From positions 1 to 64,000 of the forward strand of contig CAUYLG010061881.1 of NCBI GenBank assembly GCA_963573385.1: a stretch of DNA of 64,000 nucleotides. Reading direction: 5' to 3'. The position numbers and the translations under genes were made by a program. This DNA is from Cacajao melanocephalus (lineage: Eukaryota; Chordata; Mammalia; Primates; Pitheciidae). Shown here in pieces: positions 22,299 to 33,250 of the stretch. Below the pieces are notes generated by a model. It searched no databases. It saw nothing but the letters and a program-made list of their open reading frames with translations, and was not told the DNA's origin. Each line of letters starts with the position of its first letter. Positions within the stretch are counted from its first letter, which is position 1.

Positions 22299-22663
22299 TG
22301 CTATGGGCTGAATCGTGTCCCCCTACATTTTTTATGTTGAAGGACTAACCCCCAGGACCTCACAATGTGCCTGTGTTTAGAGATAACGCTTTTAAAGAGG
22401 TGATTAAGGTAAAATGAGGTGATACAAGTGGACCCTAATCTAAAATGACTGATGTCCTTACAAGAAAAGGAGAGTTGAATATAGAGACACACATGAAGGC
22501 ACAGGGAGAAGATGGCCATCTACAAGCCAAGCACAGAGACCTCAGGAGGAACCAACCTGGCAGCACCTTCATCTCCAACATCCGGCCTCCAGGACTGTGA
22601 GAAAATACATTTCTGTTGCTCGAGTCACTCAGTATGTTATGGAAGCCCTAGCAAACTAATACA
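22299..22663 (+). mobile_element. MLT1-type MaLR LTR
   Basis: Solo LTR: 'tgctatgggctgaatcgtgtcc', 'gactgatgtccttacaagaa', 'ggagaagatggccatctacaagcc', 'ccaggactgtgagaaaataca' and the end 'gcaaactaataca'. No matching 5-bp TSD seen. Confidence 0.9.
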
Positions 22664-23024
22664 GGGATTAAAAACGACTACAACAGCTCTTTTGTAATTG
22701 GGGATACCATCTTGATGAGAGGTTCTTGCTGATGAAAAAGAACTCTTGAAGAAGGAAAGATGGCCTCTTGCATGCTAGGGCTGTACATTCTCAGCTCATT
22801 CTTAAAATTGTGCTCTACTTTACTGCTTCTCATTGTTCAGCATTAGACTTTTCAATCTTCTGTTGAGAAATCTCAACTGCTATTTTCCACTATCTTGATG
22901 CCAACTGTTGCAATTCAAATGTACATTCGACAATACTGGGACTCGGTGGGACGAAGATGGAGGTGGTGAGGATGGCAGTGACATCTGTGAAATGTGAACA
23001 GATGAACAACATAATAGTATTTAT
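22664..23024. other. No gene or repeat recognised
   Basis: Unassigned. Confidence 0.4.
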
Positions 23025-23225
23025 AAGCAATTCACCATGACCCATGTATTGGCTACACACTTGACATGACAACTCATTTAATCATGTCATGTCACCCCGC
23101 AGGTACAGAAATGGACATGGAACTGTCACATGGTTTGTCTAAGGCCACATACTCAGTGGTGGAGCTAGCATATGAATCCAGCCAGTCTGGCTCCAGAGCC
23201 TGTGCTCTTAGCTCTCACATCTCAG
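23025..23225 (-). mobile_element. MIR SINE, antisense
   Basis: 'aactcatttaatcatgtcatgtcac', 'ggtttgtctaaggccacatactcag' and 'gtctggctccagagcctgtgctctta' are antisense MIR landmarks. Confidence 0.85.
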
Positions 23226-24302
23226 TGAGTTCCCCTCCTTTCCCATGGCTCTTGGGCTTCACAGAAGTTGATACAAACAAGGACTCTCCCAGCTGTGACA
23301 GAAATGCAACTCAAACTCCCATAATTTAGATAAAGCGTGGCTCCCTAGACAGGACTGAATCTAGGACTCCAGGGAGTGGCTGGAGTTTTGCACCTCTCTT
23401 CTCTGCTTCTCTCTGAATGTTAGCTACATCTTTCCTACTAGCAATGGGCCTCTCCATGTGGTGGGAAAGATGACACTGAGCAGCCCCAAGTTCACTTCAT
23501 GCCAACTTAGCGAGCTCAGAGACAGGAGGCAGGCATTCTCACCAGCCCCAGGAGGAATGTTCTGGCCAGCTGGAATCATGTGACTGCAGTACAATGCTCT
23601 GTGTGGCCTTGCACCAACCCAGTTCTGCCCACTCTTGCTGGTAGCTCTCATGAATAACTATAGAACGTGCTGAGAATGTAACACCCTTAGATAAGGAGGG
23701 ACTGACTAAACAGCTTGGGCTCTGGTCCAGCCTCCCCCGGAAACAGAATGTCCTTCAACACTTTAGCCCAGTGAGTCATGTAACCCTGTGGTATGTAACC
23801 GGAGTAGGTGGCCTTTCTGAGTCCCTAATCTACAGTGCAAGCCAGACATGCACCATCAAGACTCCATCCACCCCAGGGAGCTTTCTTAGCACTGGGAGAC
23901 CAACTCACAGTGAATCCTAGGCTTCTGTGACCCTTGCTGCCTATCTGTAAATAATGGATCCACTTCACATAACTTATTGCATATGAGTATGTTCTGTCTC
24001 TCTGGAATCAGACAGGTTGGTAAGCAGTGGACAGTGAACCTGCTTCACAGACCTTCCCAGGACAGATAAGTGTCACCAGGGCAGGTATTTGGCAGTACCA
24101 ACTTGAGTCATGTCTCCACACTCGTGATTGGTGGTGGGTGTGGCAGTTTGTTACCAAGTTAAGGAAAAAGAAGCATTAGCTAAAGTTTGACCTAGATAGG
24201 CAAAGGTGCTGCCCAAAGTATCACAGCTAGGGAGGGAGAGAACTTAACGTCCAGGTTGCAAGACGCCGTGAAAGAGGTCCTGATGGAAAGGTCTCCTGGT
24301 GC
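23226..24302. other. No gene; possible old LTR near 23700-24100
   Basis: 'ataacttattgcatatgagtatgttctgtctctctgg' followed by 'cagacaggttggtaagcagtgg' resembles the end of an endogenous-retrovirus LTR, but I cannot name a family. The rest is unassigned. Confidence 0.35.
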
Positions 24303-24320
24303 AGAACACTCCATAGTTCT

Positions 24321-24497
24321 TTTTTTTTTCTTTAGAAAATTTTTTTTAAATGTATTTATTTTACTTTAGGTGCATACTATATCTAGCATTTCTCCCTACG
24401 TTATCCCTCCCCACCCCCCACTGTCTCTCCCCTACCACCCCAGCTTCCCCCAGTGTGTGATGTTCCTCTCCCTCAGTCCATGTGTTCTTGTTCAACA
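24321..24497 (-). mobile_element. 5'-truncated L1 (L1PA/PB) with 18-bp TSD
   Basis: Antisense L1 3' end: T-rich tract, 'tttattttactttaggtgc', 'gttatccctcccc' and 'cagtgtgtgatgttcctctccc', then 'gtccatgtgttcttgttcaa'. Some internal 3' UTR sequence is missing. The 18-mers at 24303-24320 and 24498-24515 (agaacactccatagttct versus agaacactccatacttct) differ at one base and are the target duplication. Only about 177 bases were inserted. Confidence 0.92.
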
Positions 24498-24554
24498 AGA
24501 ACACTCCATACTTCTAATACCATTGGCATAAGAAAGGGTAGGAATAAGAGTGTG

Positions 24555-24935
24555 TATTCTATTTGTATTTGGATAAAGAAACTCTGGAAAGATGGATACC
24601 CAAAAAAAACTAGTACAAGTGATTCCTCATAGGGAGTGGGAAGAACAGAGTGGACAGAGATCAGAATGGTTGTGAGATTGTTCACTGTATGTCTCTCTGT
24701 ATGCCATTTTTACTCATTTAAAAATATTACCAGTTTTTAAATATATGTAAATTAAATTAAAAGTAAACCCCAAAATCTCATAGACAAAAGATTGGAGGGA
24801 AATGAGCTAAAATGACAAGGGTACCTGTCCTCGGATGTTAAGTCGAAGCATGATTTTTTTCCCTTTGAATTTATTTTCCAAATTTCTTTAAATGAACATG
24901 TATTGCATTTTATGATGAAAAGAAATTAAAAAGCT
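24555..24935 (+). mobile_element. L1M 3' end fragments (L1ME-like)
   Basis: 'ctctggaaagatggatacc', 'tcatagggagtgggaagaac', 'gttcactgtatgtc' and later 'gaacatgtattgcattttat' follow the L1ME 3' UTR order, with a poorly matching middle part. Confidence 0.6.
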
Positions 24936-24950
24936 TAAACTAGATAAAAA

Positions 24951-25030
24951 ATATTTTCAGAATTATTTCTGCTTGTGTATATTCATCAGTCACATGACCC
25001 ATGAAGCAGAAATAATAATTCTGAAAATAT
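24951..25030. repeat. 80-nt near-perfect inverted repeat (hairpin)
   Basis: Left arm 24951-24974 (atattttcagaatt, atttctgctt) pairs with right arm 25004-25030 over all 24 bases, except that the right arm has three extra bases (one added ATT unit). The loop is 29 nt. No flanking target duplication or poly-A found. It is not MADE1, whose arms differ. Confidence 0.95.
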
Positions 25031-25520
25031 CCTATCAATTGATTTTTTCCTTTCCTATAAATCAAGTCACCCTACAGCTCCCCAACCATCCATTGCCTCA
25101 GAGGGCCAAGCAATGGCTGAGCTTCCAATTTCAAATGAGATTTGTAATGGCAGCAGCAAAAAAAAATCAGTTTTGAAAGTCAGGCTTTGTTGAGAAAAGG
25201 TATTTCTAAACTCCAAATTGCTTCCCTTGCAAAGAACACTGCATGTTAGTCTGAATGTACTAGTTGAAGAAAAGGCAGGATTTGACAAGAGCAGAGCTCT
25301 CTCCTCCATAGAAAGAAGGAAGAGCCCCTTTGGCCTGGAGAGTGGCTCGGAGGAAGCAGAGAGATTGAGAGGAGCAGAGGAGGTGGGGTCATGGTCTCAC
25401 CCTCAGCCTGAGATCTCTGTAGGCCCAGCAACCATACCCCATCCTGGGCCTTGGCTAGGTGGGTCAGGGAGAGCTCCAGCAAACAAGAAGAACTCCCAGA
25501 TAAATCAAGGGTCAGGAAGT
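25031..25520. other. No gene recognised
   Basis: Open frames at 25218-25637 (139 codons, running into the MLT1) and 25246-25548 minus show no domain. Confidence 0.4.
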
Positions 25521-25902
25521 TGTTACAAACTGATCTGTGTTTCCCCAAAATTCATACATTCAGGTCCAACCCCCAGACATCAGAATGTAACCATGCTTAG
25601 AGATAAGGTCTTTAACAACATGATTAGGTTAAAATGAAGCCTTAAGGGTGGAGTCCTAACCCAGTAACACCAGGGCCATTATAAGACGAGGGAGAGACAC
25701 TAGCAGGGACACGTGCAGTGTCATGTGAAGAGGCAGCAAGGAAGTGGCAGCCTGCAAGCCAGGCAGAGAGACCTCAGGAGAAGCCAACCCCGACAGCACC
25801 TTGATCTTGGACTTCCAGCCTCCAGACTGTGAGAAAATAAATTTCCATTGTTTAAGCCACCCTGCTAGCATTTTGTTACAGCATACCTACCAAACTAATA
25901 CA
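25521..25902 (+). mobile_element. MLT1-type MaLR LTR, likely 5-bp TSD
   Basis: Solo LTR: 'tgttacaaactgatctgtg', 'gcagcctgcaagccaggcagagag', 'cttccagcctccagactgtgag' and the end 'caaactaataca'. Flanks gaagt (25516-25520) and gaagc (25903-25907) match at four of five. Confidence 0.92.
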
Positions 25903-26417
25903 GAAGCCATCTCGCAGAATGTCCCCGCTGCAACAACACTTGGCCAAGCAAAATAGAAATGGCCACTTGTCATGGCTAGGCCACGAGGCCAGGCTGAGAC
26001 AGTGCTCCTTGTAGGCAGTGTTCAGGAGACCCAGGAGCTCCCATGAGTACTGGCTGGGAGACAGGATCTGCCAGTACAAGCAGTTCCAGAGAGGCCCACA
26101 CAGTGGAACCAGGCTGCATCCAAACACAGAGACCTCACCACCAAGGAAATGGAGAGACACTGATGTCAGTAGTGGGTGCTTCTGTGGCCCCACACAGACC
26201 GGGAAGAGTGAAAACCTCCATTCAGGACATGTGCTGGGTGTCAGGGACTGGGCCCCATCAGCTGCACCACAGCAGGGTACACAGGAGGGCTACAGAAGCT
26301 CCCCACACGGTCACAGAGCTATCGAGCACCCCCTGTCCCCTAGAGATCTTCTGGGGAAAATCAAAGGAGAAGTGGGAGGGAAGAAGCTCTAAAAGATGAT
26401 CCCAGCCCCCAGCGCCC
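25903..26417. other. No gene recognised
   Basis: Higher-GC unassigned sequence. Overlapping frames 26018-26392 and 26043-26399 lack any domain. Confidence 0.4.
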
Positions 26418-26556
26418 CACCTGGGTGCAGTGGCTCACACCTGTAATTTCAGCACTTTGAGAGGCCAAACTGTAAAATCACTTAGGGCTAGGAGCTCAAG
26501 ATGAGCCTAGGCAACATAGTGAGACTCCCGTCTCTACAGAAAAACAAAACAAAAAG
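26418..26556 (+). mobile_element. Alu left monomer / FLAM, old
   Basis: 'cctgggtgcagtggctcacacctgtaattt', 'gctaggagctcaagatgagcctagg' and 'gtctctacagaaaaac'. Only one arm is present. Confidence 0.85.
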
Positions 26557-27071
26557 AGATTATTTCTTTCCAAAGAGACCTTTCATTCAGAAGTGTTTAA
26601 ATTGCCTTTAACTACCAAGTTAGAAGTTTTTCCACCATATTGTTTTTGCACCTCTGCATAGCTGTGGATTCATTTCCAACCAAACCATGGGTGTTAGTGA
26701 TGGTAAGAAGACATCTGTAAATGAGACGTCAATAAAAATGACCTAAACTTGGCCAAAACAGTTACTAAATCTCAGGCGTCATAGCACAGAATTCAAGCTG
26801 ACTTGAAGGACATGTAACCGGGTAAGGTTCCAAGGCCCCTAGAGGAGCTGCATGAGCCCTCTCTTGAGATGCTGTGGGGACCCCAGGAGACATGTTAGAT
26901 GAGGCTCTGGTTGGTCTCCCTAGAGGGTGAGTTCCTGTCCAACAGCTTGGAGGTCTTCCTGCTTTTTTTCTATTTTTAAAAGAGCAGATGTTCTCCTGGG
27001 AAAAAGATATTTAGCTACCCAAACAAATCAGAGAAGCCAAGGAATGGAAATAACAGGCATCTGCCTGCCAC
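26557..27071. other. No gene or repeat recognised
   Basis: Unassigned sequence leading into the CpG-bearing segment. Confidence 0.4.
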
Positions 27072-27480
27072 CGTGGCAGCGCCCAAAGCAATCACATTAG
27101 CTGGAGGGGAACATCCGGCCTGCGCGAGGGCTACTCAGCTTGGCGTGGTTCCTGCCCAGAGCCAGTGACGAATACAACTGTCTTTGTTCTGGTCCTCGAA
27201 GTGAAGACGGTCTGTGGGGTTATTTGTCTAGTTTGTTGACTCTCATAAAAGACATTCATCAATTTATTCTTGCTGCCGGGGAGGCTTACTAGTGTCAAAG
27301 CAGAGTCTTTTTAGACAGTTGCTCTGTGTTAAAACAAGCTACTCCGATGCATCTATAAATAATTGCCTGGGGCTTCGCTGAGCTAACAAACGGCTTTTTT
27401 TCTTCCTCTCTCCTCTCTTTTTAAAATCAACTCTAAAGTGATTTCATAAACAACAAGAGGAATTTCCCATTAATATTAAA
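27072..27480. promoter_or_regulatory. Repeat-free CpG-bearing segment, candidate enhancer
   Basis: Contains about 13 CpG dinucleotides between 27072 and 27395 in an otherwise CpG-poor window, with no recognisable repeat. It holds a 15-base palindrome (ctgccaccgtggcag, 27065-27079), a MEF2-consensus match (ctataaataa, about 27353-27362) next to an ATAATTG homeobox-type core, and AT-rich cores downstream. This is an inference from composition and motifs only. Confidence 0.35.
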
Positions 27481-29509
27481 GTGTGTCTGGGTTGGTCATT
27501 TTAATAGAACTTTCCAGAGGGAACAAGCAGTTCTTCCATCTTGTCCATGTGAAACCTGTTCCTTTTTCAGAACAAGACATTTGGCAGCCCAGCCTCACTG
27601 GACCAGTCATAGCTTCCGCTCTCCACCACCCTATGTCCATCTCTTTCCCTGATTTAGCCAACTACAAAGACAGCAAGGCAGTGAGCAGCAGCAGCTTGGG
27701 CCTGTCAGGAGAGCTTGTCGCCACCCCAAGGCCTTCAGGGTTTCCACACTGACCTCAGGTCTCCAGAATTTTATTTCTCAAGCCATCTTGGTTAGAAAGG
27801 TAAAATTATGGCTGTGTCAGTTTCATTGATATAACAAAACTCCCTCCTGCCAGCCCCCCTGCAAATAATGGTAGCTTAATAAGACAGAAATTTATTTCTC
27901 CTTTACATAAAAGAAGCCCAGAGGTAGAGAGCCCTGGATTGGTATGCTGGCTCCACAGTATCACCTTCTGTCTTCATAATTTACCATTATTGGCAGGTCA
28001 CATCATGGTCTAAAACAGCTGCTGAAGTCCAGGCTTCCTGTCTGCATTCCAAGCAACCAGATGAAGAAAGAGTAGATAAAAGGTGTTCCTTCTCATTCAA
28101 GAACAGTTCCCGGAATTACCACACAATACTCCTTACACTTAATCAGATAAACTCTAGTCAGATTACCTCACCTAGCTGCAAGGGAGGCTGGGACATGCAG
28201 TCTTTTCAGCAAGGCAGCAGGGTTATCTGAAAAGGAATAATGGACTTTGGGAGGCCACCAGCCATCTAGGCCATGAGGATGAGTACATTTGATAACCTCC
28301 ATAGAGTATTTCAGCAACTATGAATCCACACCCCCACACAATCCTGCTACTGTTCTATTTTTAAAGAGTTTTCATTTTCACATCTCTTCGCTTTAAAACT
28401 CACTATCTTTCCCTTTCTCTTTCTGAGTTGGGATTCTGAGAAGTTGGACCATTAGCCTGATTTAAGTTTAGCTCTCACCAGGTCAGGTACACATATTGGC
28501 CTAAACTCCTGCCCTGTGAACTGTCTCCCACATTCTGAAGGTCATAAGAAACCAAGCATGTAGATCACCCCAGAAGGATTTCTATAAATACAACTCAAAA
28601 GAAAAATGTGAGTCTTGCTTCATTCTTGCTTCACTCAGGGACCAGCACAAATCCTCTGGGCCTTGCAAGCCCCCACTAGGGAAGGTACCTAAGTCAAGGT
28701 CAACAGCAAAGCTGCTGTGGCCAGGATTAACACGGATGGACAAACCCACTGCCTGGGCCAGCCCTGCAGACATGACAGACAGTCAGCTGCTCCCTTGGCC
28801 CCAGCCTGGATTCTGAAGATCAACCTCAGCTTGGACACCACACCTTGTCTGAGACCCCAGACACTGCCCCTGCTTCATCATGTGGGATTTCAGCAGACCC
28901 TACATGGTCTATATTAGTTGGCCTTCTGGTGCCCTCTTGCCCTCCTGGTGCCCTCCTGCCCTTCTGTGCCACCCCACCAGCTCAGCTCAATGCTTGCTCT
29001 ACTGCACAACAGCCTCGTTACTGCCACAACAAACACCATTGAAAATGGAATGTCAGAACAACATCCTCAACATGAAATCCACCCACCCACATTGGGTGGG
29101 TCACATGAGTAGAGCGAGTGGTACTAGGATTCCCATGCAGTTGTCATAGAAAGGTGAAGAAAAAAAACAAGTAGGAATGGCAAGGAAAAACAAGCCACAA
29201 AGCAGCCTTCCTTATATTGGATTCCATGACATACCAGTTCCATGAAATATTGATAGGTGTTTCCAACCCCGAAAGCCTGTTCAACTAACTTTAGAAACTC
29301 TTGCCTTTAGACATTTATAACTTAACAAATTAAAGCCTCTGAGAAGGCCTGCAATAAAGAATGCTACTTATTTCCCTTATTAGGCCCAGCATTTTCACAA
29401 CTGTTTAACTACCCCATCTTTCCTTCTGGAGTGTCTATTAATGTCTCATAATACCAAGGTTCATCTGGATAGTAATTGATGCAGCAAAGCACTGATAGCC
29501 AAAGCTACT
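27481..29509. other. No gene; partly an unassigned old repeat
   Basis: About 27815-28260 looks like a diverged dispersed element ('acagaaatttatttctcctt' and 'cacctagctgcaagggaggctggga'), family not named. A small 18-20 bp minisatellite-like duplication (ctggtgccctc units) is at 28925-28966. Confidence 0.4.
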
Positions 29510-29715
29510 TCTCTGACGCTGAAATCCAACCACTGACATTCAAATCTCTGCTCTAGCATTTTTTTAGTGGTTTGCCCTTGAGCATGTTACTAAATTTCTT
29601 TGTGCTCAGTTTCCTCATCTATAAAATAGGAACAGTAATACTTTCAACTTCATAGATTGGTGGCAAGGATTAAGTGAATCATGCATATGGAATGCTGAAA
29701 ACAGAATAAAGTTCA
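29510..29715 (+). mobile_element. MIR SINE
   Basis: 'cagtttcctcatctataaaataggaa' and 'tggtggcaaggattaagtgaatcat' preceded by 'ttgcccttgagcatgttac' are clear MIR landmarks. Confidence 0.88.
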
Positions 29716-29721
29716 TTGTGA

Positions 29722-29785
29722 TGTGATGATAATGATGAAGATGACAATAAAGAGGATGATGATGATGATGACGATGACAACCCTG
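29722..29785. repeat. (GAT)n imperfect trinucleotide repeat
   Basis: Imperfect gatgat/gacgat run; the purest part is about 29755-29777. Confidence 0.9.
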
Positions 29786-30746
29786 TCCTGGAAACTTTCC
29801 ACAGCTTATAAGTACGTTTCTCCCAGTGGCCAGCACTATGGTTATGATTGTCTCTACATCTCCAGCATCCAACACAAGGCCCAGACGCCCCATAAATGTT
29901 CGATGAATGACTAAGAGATGGAAACATGAAGTACGGCATGAGAAATCACAAAAAGCAAGTCTCTTTGGACCGTAGCTACAGGTAAAAATCAAAGCAGTAT
30001 TTCCCCCAAGAAACGGGACTCATATCTGTCTTCCCAAACATGTAAACTGGTCTCTATTGAACACCTAGAGGACAGAACGACAATTGGATGTCACACATAC
30101 TGTCCCATAAGCTGAAATAGCACTTTGGCACTTTTGTTCCCCCTTCAGCCAATTTATTGATCTACTGCTGGCCTGGGTTAGAAACAAGGGTGGCTAACTG
30201 TACCACACCATTTTGATCCTTGGTCTTAGAGAATGTGAATGAGAAAAGTTACAGAGAGGGTCAGCAGCTGGTACGAGAAGCTGAAGTTGGGACTTAAAGA
30301 GAGAAGAAGAGACAGTCAAAAGTGGAATTGGTAAAAAAGAAAGAGAGACAGAGAGAAGTCAAGTGGTGGTGGTAGCAGGTGCAGTGCAAGCCTGGAGAGA
30401 ACAAGCTTGGTCAAGCTGCAAAATCAAATACAGAGCCTCTTCCTGGAGGAGGAAAGCTTTGTGTCCAGCAGTGTCCACTGGCCTGGAAAATCCATGGACA
30501 TTCTGAAGATCCTGAGATGGAGGGAAGGAGGAAGGAGGGACTCAGCTGGGAGTGAGGGAGCCAAAATGTATACCAGCAACAGCAGAAGCCACAAAAGCAT
30601 CCCTTGGGGGAGGATCCTATTATGTGGCCCTGCCCACAGCCCCACAACTGGGGCCTGAGCATTACACAGTTATAACAAAAATACAACCTTTTACAAGATA
30701 CAAGCAATAGTACAGAAGCCAGTCTTGGAAGTCTCCCCTTACATGC
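29786..30746. other. No gene or repeat recognised
   Basis: Unassigned; includes a purine-rich stretch near 30295-30360. Confidence 0.4.
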
Positions 30747-31117
30747 TGTATTAGTTCATTCTTGTGCTGCTAATAAATGCATACCCAAGAAGTGGGTAAT
30801 TTATAAAGAAAAAGAAGTTTAATGGACTTATAGTCCCACATGGCTGGGAAGGCCTCACAATCATGGCAGAAGGCAAAGGAGGAGCAAAGGTACATCTTAC
30901 ATGGTGGCAGGCAAGAGAGCGTGTGCAGGGGAGCTGCCCTTTATAAAACCATCAGATCTCGTGAGACTTGTTCAGTATCACCAGAACAGCACAGGAAAGG
31001 CCCACCCCCATGATTTCAATTACCTCCCACCAGGTTCCTCCCATGACATGTAGAGATTATGGGAGCTACTATTCAGAATGAGATTTAGGTGAGTGGAGAC
31101 ACAGCCAAACCATATTA
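30747..31117 (-). mobile_element. THE1-type MaLR LTR, antisense
   Basis: Complete solo LTR (371 bases): 'tgtattagttcattcttgtgctgc', 'gggtaatttataaagaaa', 'cctcacaatcatggcagaagg', 'ccatcagatctcgtgagacttg' and the end 'cacagccaaaccatatta'. Flanks catgc (30742-30746) and catgg (31118-31122) match at four of five. Confidence 0.95.
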
Positions 31118-31399
31118 CATGGCCAACTCCTGCTGCAGCCCAGCTCTGGATTTCCTTAGTCCTTCCTTATTCTTCTGTGTACACATTTATGTATTACACA
31201 CCCATACTTGCAGGCTTATACTTTACTTACATGGTGATAAGGGTCCCTGAGTCCCTATATCACCTTGTCTGCCTCAGCTGGGTCCCACCATGGGGAATGG
31301 AGGAGGGCCCCACCCAGGCTGAAAATAAAGTGAAGGACTGGGGAGCAGGAGGAAGCCAAGAGCAGCCTCACGTGGCAACCCAGAGTCATCTCTCCTCAC

Positions 31400-31830
31400 A
31401 CAAAGCCTCCCTGTGGCTCTCATTTTGTCTCATTAAAGCCATGCCCTCCCAGCTCCAAGGTTCCCCACCATGTGGCTGCACCTCTCTTCCTTCCACACAC
31501 ACACTTCCATGCACGCTCCCAACACAGAGACTTCATGCTGGCTGTTCCCTCTACCTGGGACACTTTTCCCTGAGGCAGCCACCTTCCTCCTTCCAGTCTC
31601 TGCTCCAGTCCCACATTCCATGAGAGGCCCACCCTCACCCCCTAGATACTGCTACCACCTGCTGCCCCAACCCCTATCTCTGTCCCCACACCCTGCATCT
31701 GGTAATAGGTCATTTATTTGCTAGGTTCATTGTTAACTGTCCAATCCCCACAAAAATGTAAGCTCTATACCGGAACACATCTCAGCCTATGTTGGTCAAC
31801 AATACACTTCAAGTGCCTATGCGTGTGCCT
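31400..31830 (+). mobile_element. L2 3' end
   Basis: 'ctggctgttccctctacctggg', 'gaggcccaccctcacccc' and 'ccacaaaaatgtaagctctat' mark the L2 3' UTR. The 176-codon frame at 31093-31623, the longest in the window, runs from the THE1 edge into this L2 and is not a gene. Confidence 0.8.
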
Positions 31831-32084
31831 TATGTCATATACACTGGGGAGGATGTGTTGGAATGGACATGTGGGGGTGGCAGGAGGAAGTGCCAAATTG
31901 CAGTCAGAGGAGATGGGCTTTCCTGCATCCACGAAAGGCAGGAGTGCAGTGACTTTATTTGGTTATTAAAGAAAGAAGTAGAAATTTGGGTCACTGAGAT
32001 GATGGAAGGGGTATGTAAGGAGCTATAGTCTCAAAATACAAAGAGCCAACTTTCTATGGGGTTGGGATTATGAGTGCTTTGCAC
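31831..32084. other. No gene or repeat recognised
   Basis: Unassigned. Confidence 0.4.
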
Positions 32085-32335
32085 TTCTATTTTATATTGT
32101 ATATATATAGTAAACATGGATCAATATTCATGTTTAATAAATATACAAATTTATGTAGCAAATATAAATATTATATATAATACGAATTGATACTTACATA
32201 AATATAGACATATATAAATCCAAATAGATATTTACAAATCTATAAATAGAAATAAAAATATGCTTAATATAGTATATTTGAAATATTATACTTATGTTTT
32301 ATATATAATTTATATGCTATTTGAATGCTTATAAT
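32085..32335. repeat. AT-rich low-complexity tract
   Basis: About 250 bases of TATA/AAATAT-rich sequence, with one short inverted repeat (aaacatg and catgttt separated by 10 bases) at about 32112-32135. Confidence 0.8.
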
Positions 32336-32607
32336 GAACCTACATGTGGTTTTGGCAATTTTTTTTAAATCCTCTATGGAAAGGCATAGTGAATGAATGA
32401 ATACAGCAACAACCACTGCCTGCTAGAGCAGAGACTCTGGCCCGTGAGAGCTGAGGTCGGCCTCTGAGGTTGTGGGTAGGGCACCCTGAGCATTTGGGGA
32501 GGACAAGACACCCTTGTGGTATAACCATCTGGGCCCTAACCTTTATCTAGTCTCCCCTTCTAGTCACAGAGCCCCGATGTTCCTTGGGAAAGTGCCACAC
32601 ATGCATG

Positions 32608-32609
<2 letters not shown>

Positions 32610-32640
<31 letters not shown>
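32610..32640. repeat. (CA)n microsatellite
   Basis: About 15 CA units following 'acatgcatgcacg'. Confidence 0.95.
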
Positions 32641-32642
<2 letters not shown>

Positions 32643-32764
32643 TGCGCAGGTGAGAGTGACCAGGACTCGTCACTCAGAGCATCAGAGATTAGTTCGGGGG
32701 CGTGCATGTGACCCAGTCAGAGTGTATTCCACGGCCCTTGCTGAAGGCCTAAGAGCAAAGTACG

Positions 32765-33250
32765 TTGACCTTTGAACAACACAAGGGTTGGGGCACTGAC
32801 GGCCCACGCAGTAGAAAATCCACACGTAACTTTTGACTTACCGGAAACTTAACTACTATTAGCCTACCGTTGACCAGTAGCCTTACCATTAACATAAATA
32901 GTTGAATTGACACATATTTTGTAAGTTATACGTATTATACACCATATTCTTACAATAAAGTTAGAGAAAAGAAAATGTCATTAAGAAAATCACAAGGAAG
33001 AGAAAATATATTTACTATTTTTTAAGTGGAAGGGGATCATCATAAAGGTCTTCACCCTCATCATCATCATGTCAAGTAGGCTGGAGAAGCGGGAGGGGTT
33101 CATCCTGCTGTCTCACAGATGGCAGAGGCAAAAGAGGTGGAGGAGGTGGAAGGGGAGGCAGGAGAGGCAGGCACACTCTGTGGAACTGTTAGTTTTTAAA
33201 TCCACATATAAGTGGACCCACGCTGTTCAAACGTGTTGATAAAAGGGTCA
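32765..33250 (-). mobile_element. MER8/Tigger-like DNA transposon, full length
   Basis: Non-autonomous DNA transposon with both inverted ends: the left begins ttgacctttgaacaacac, and the right end reads, in reverse complement, tgacccttttatcaacac. Interior landmarks are 'gataccgta'-type TA-rich blocks, 'aataaagttagagaaaagaaaatg', 'gggatcatcataaaggtcttcac' and a purine-rich 'ggtggaggaggtgg' part. Family name (MER8/Tigger4) is from memory. Confidence 0.8.

Noticed and set aside
24951..25030. MADE1 mariner MITE (also 80 bp and palindromic)
   Set aside because: The arm sequence does not resemble the MADE1 terminal repeats; only the length coincides.
29722..29785. Acidic/His-rich repeat coding possibility
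   Set aside because: A GAT trinucleotide repeat without any gene context.
31093..31623. Longest open frame in the window (176 codons, plus)
   Set aside because: It begins at the edge of a THE1 LTR and ends in an L2 3' UTR, and shows no domain, signal peptide or sensible composition.
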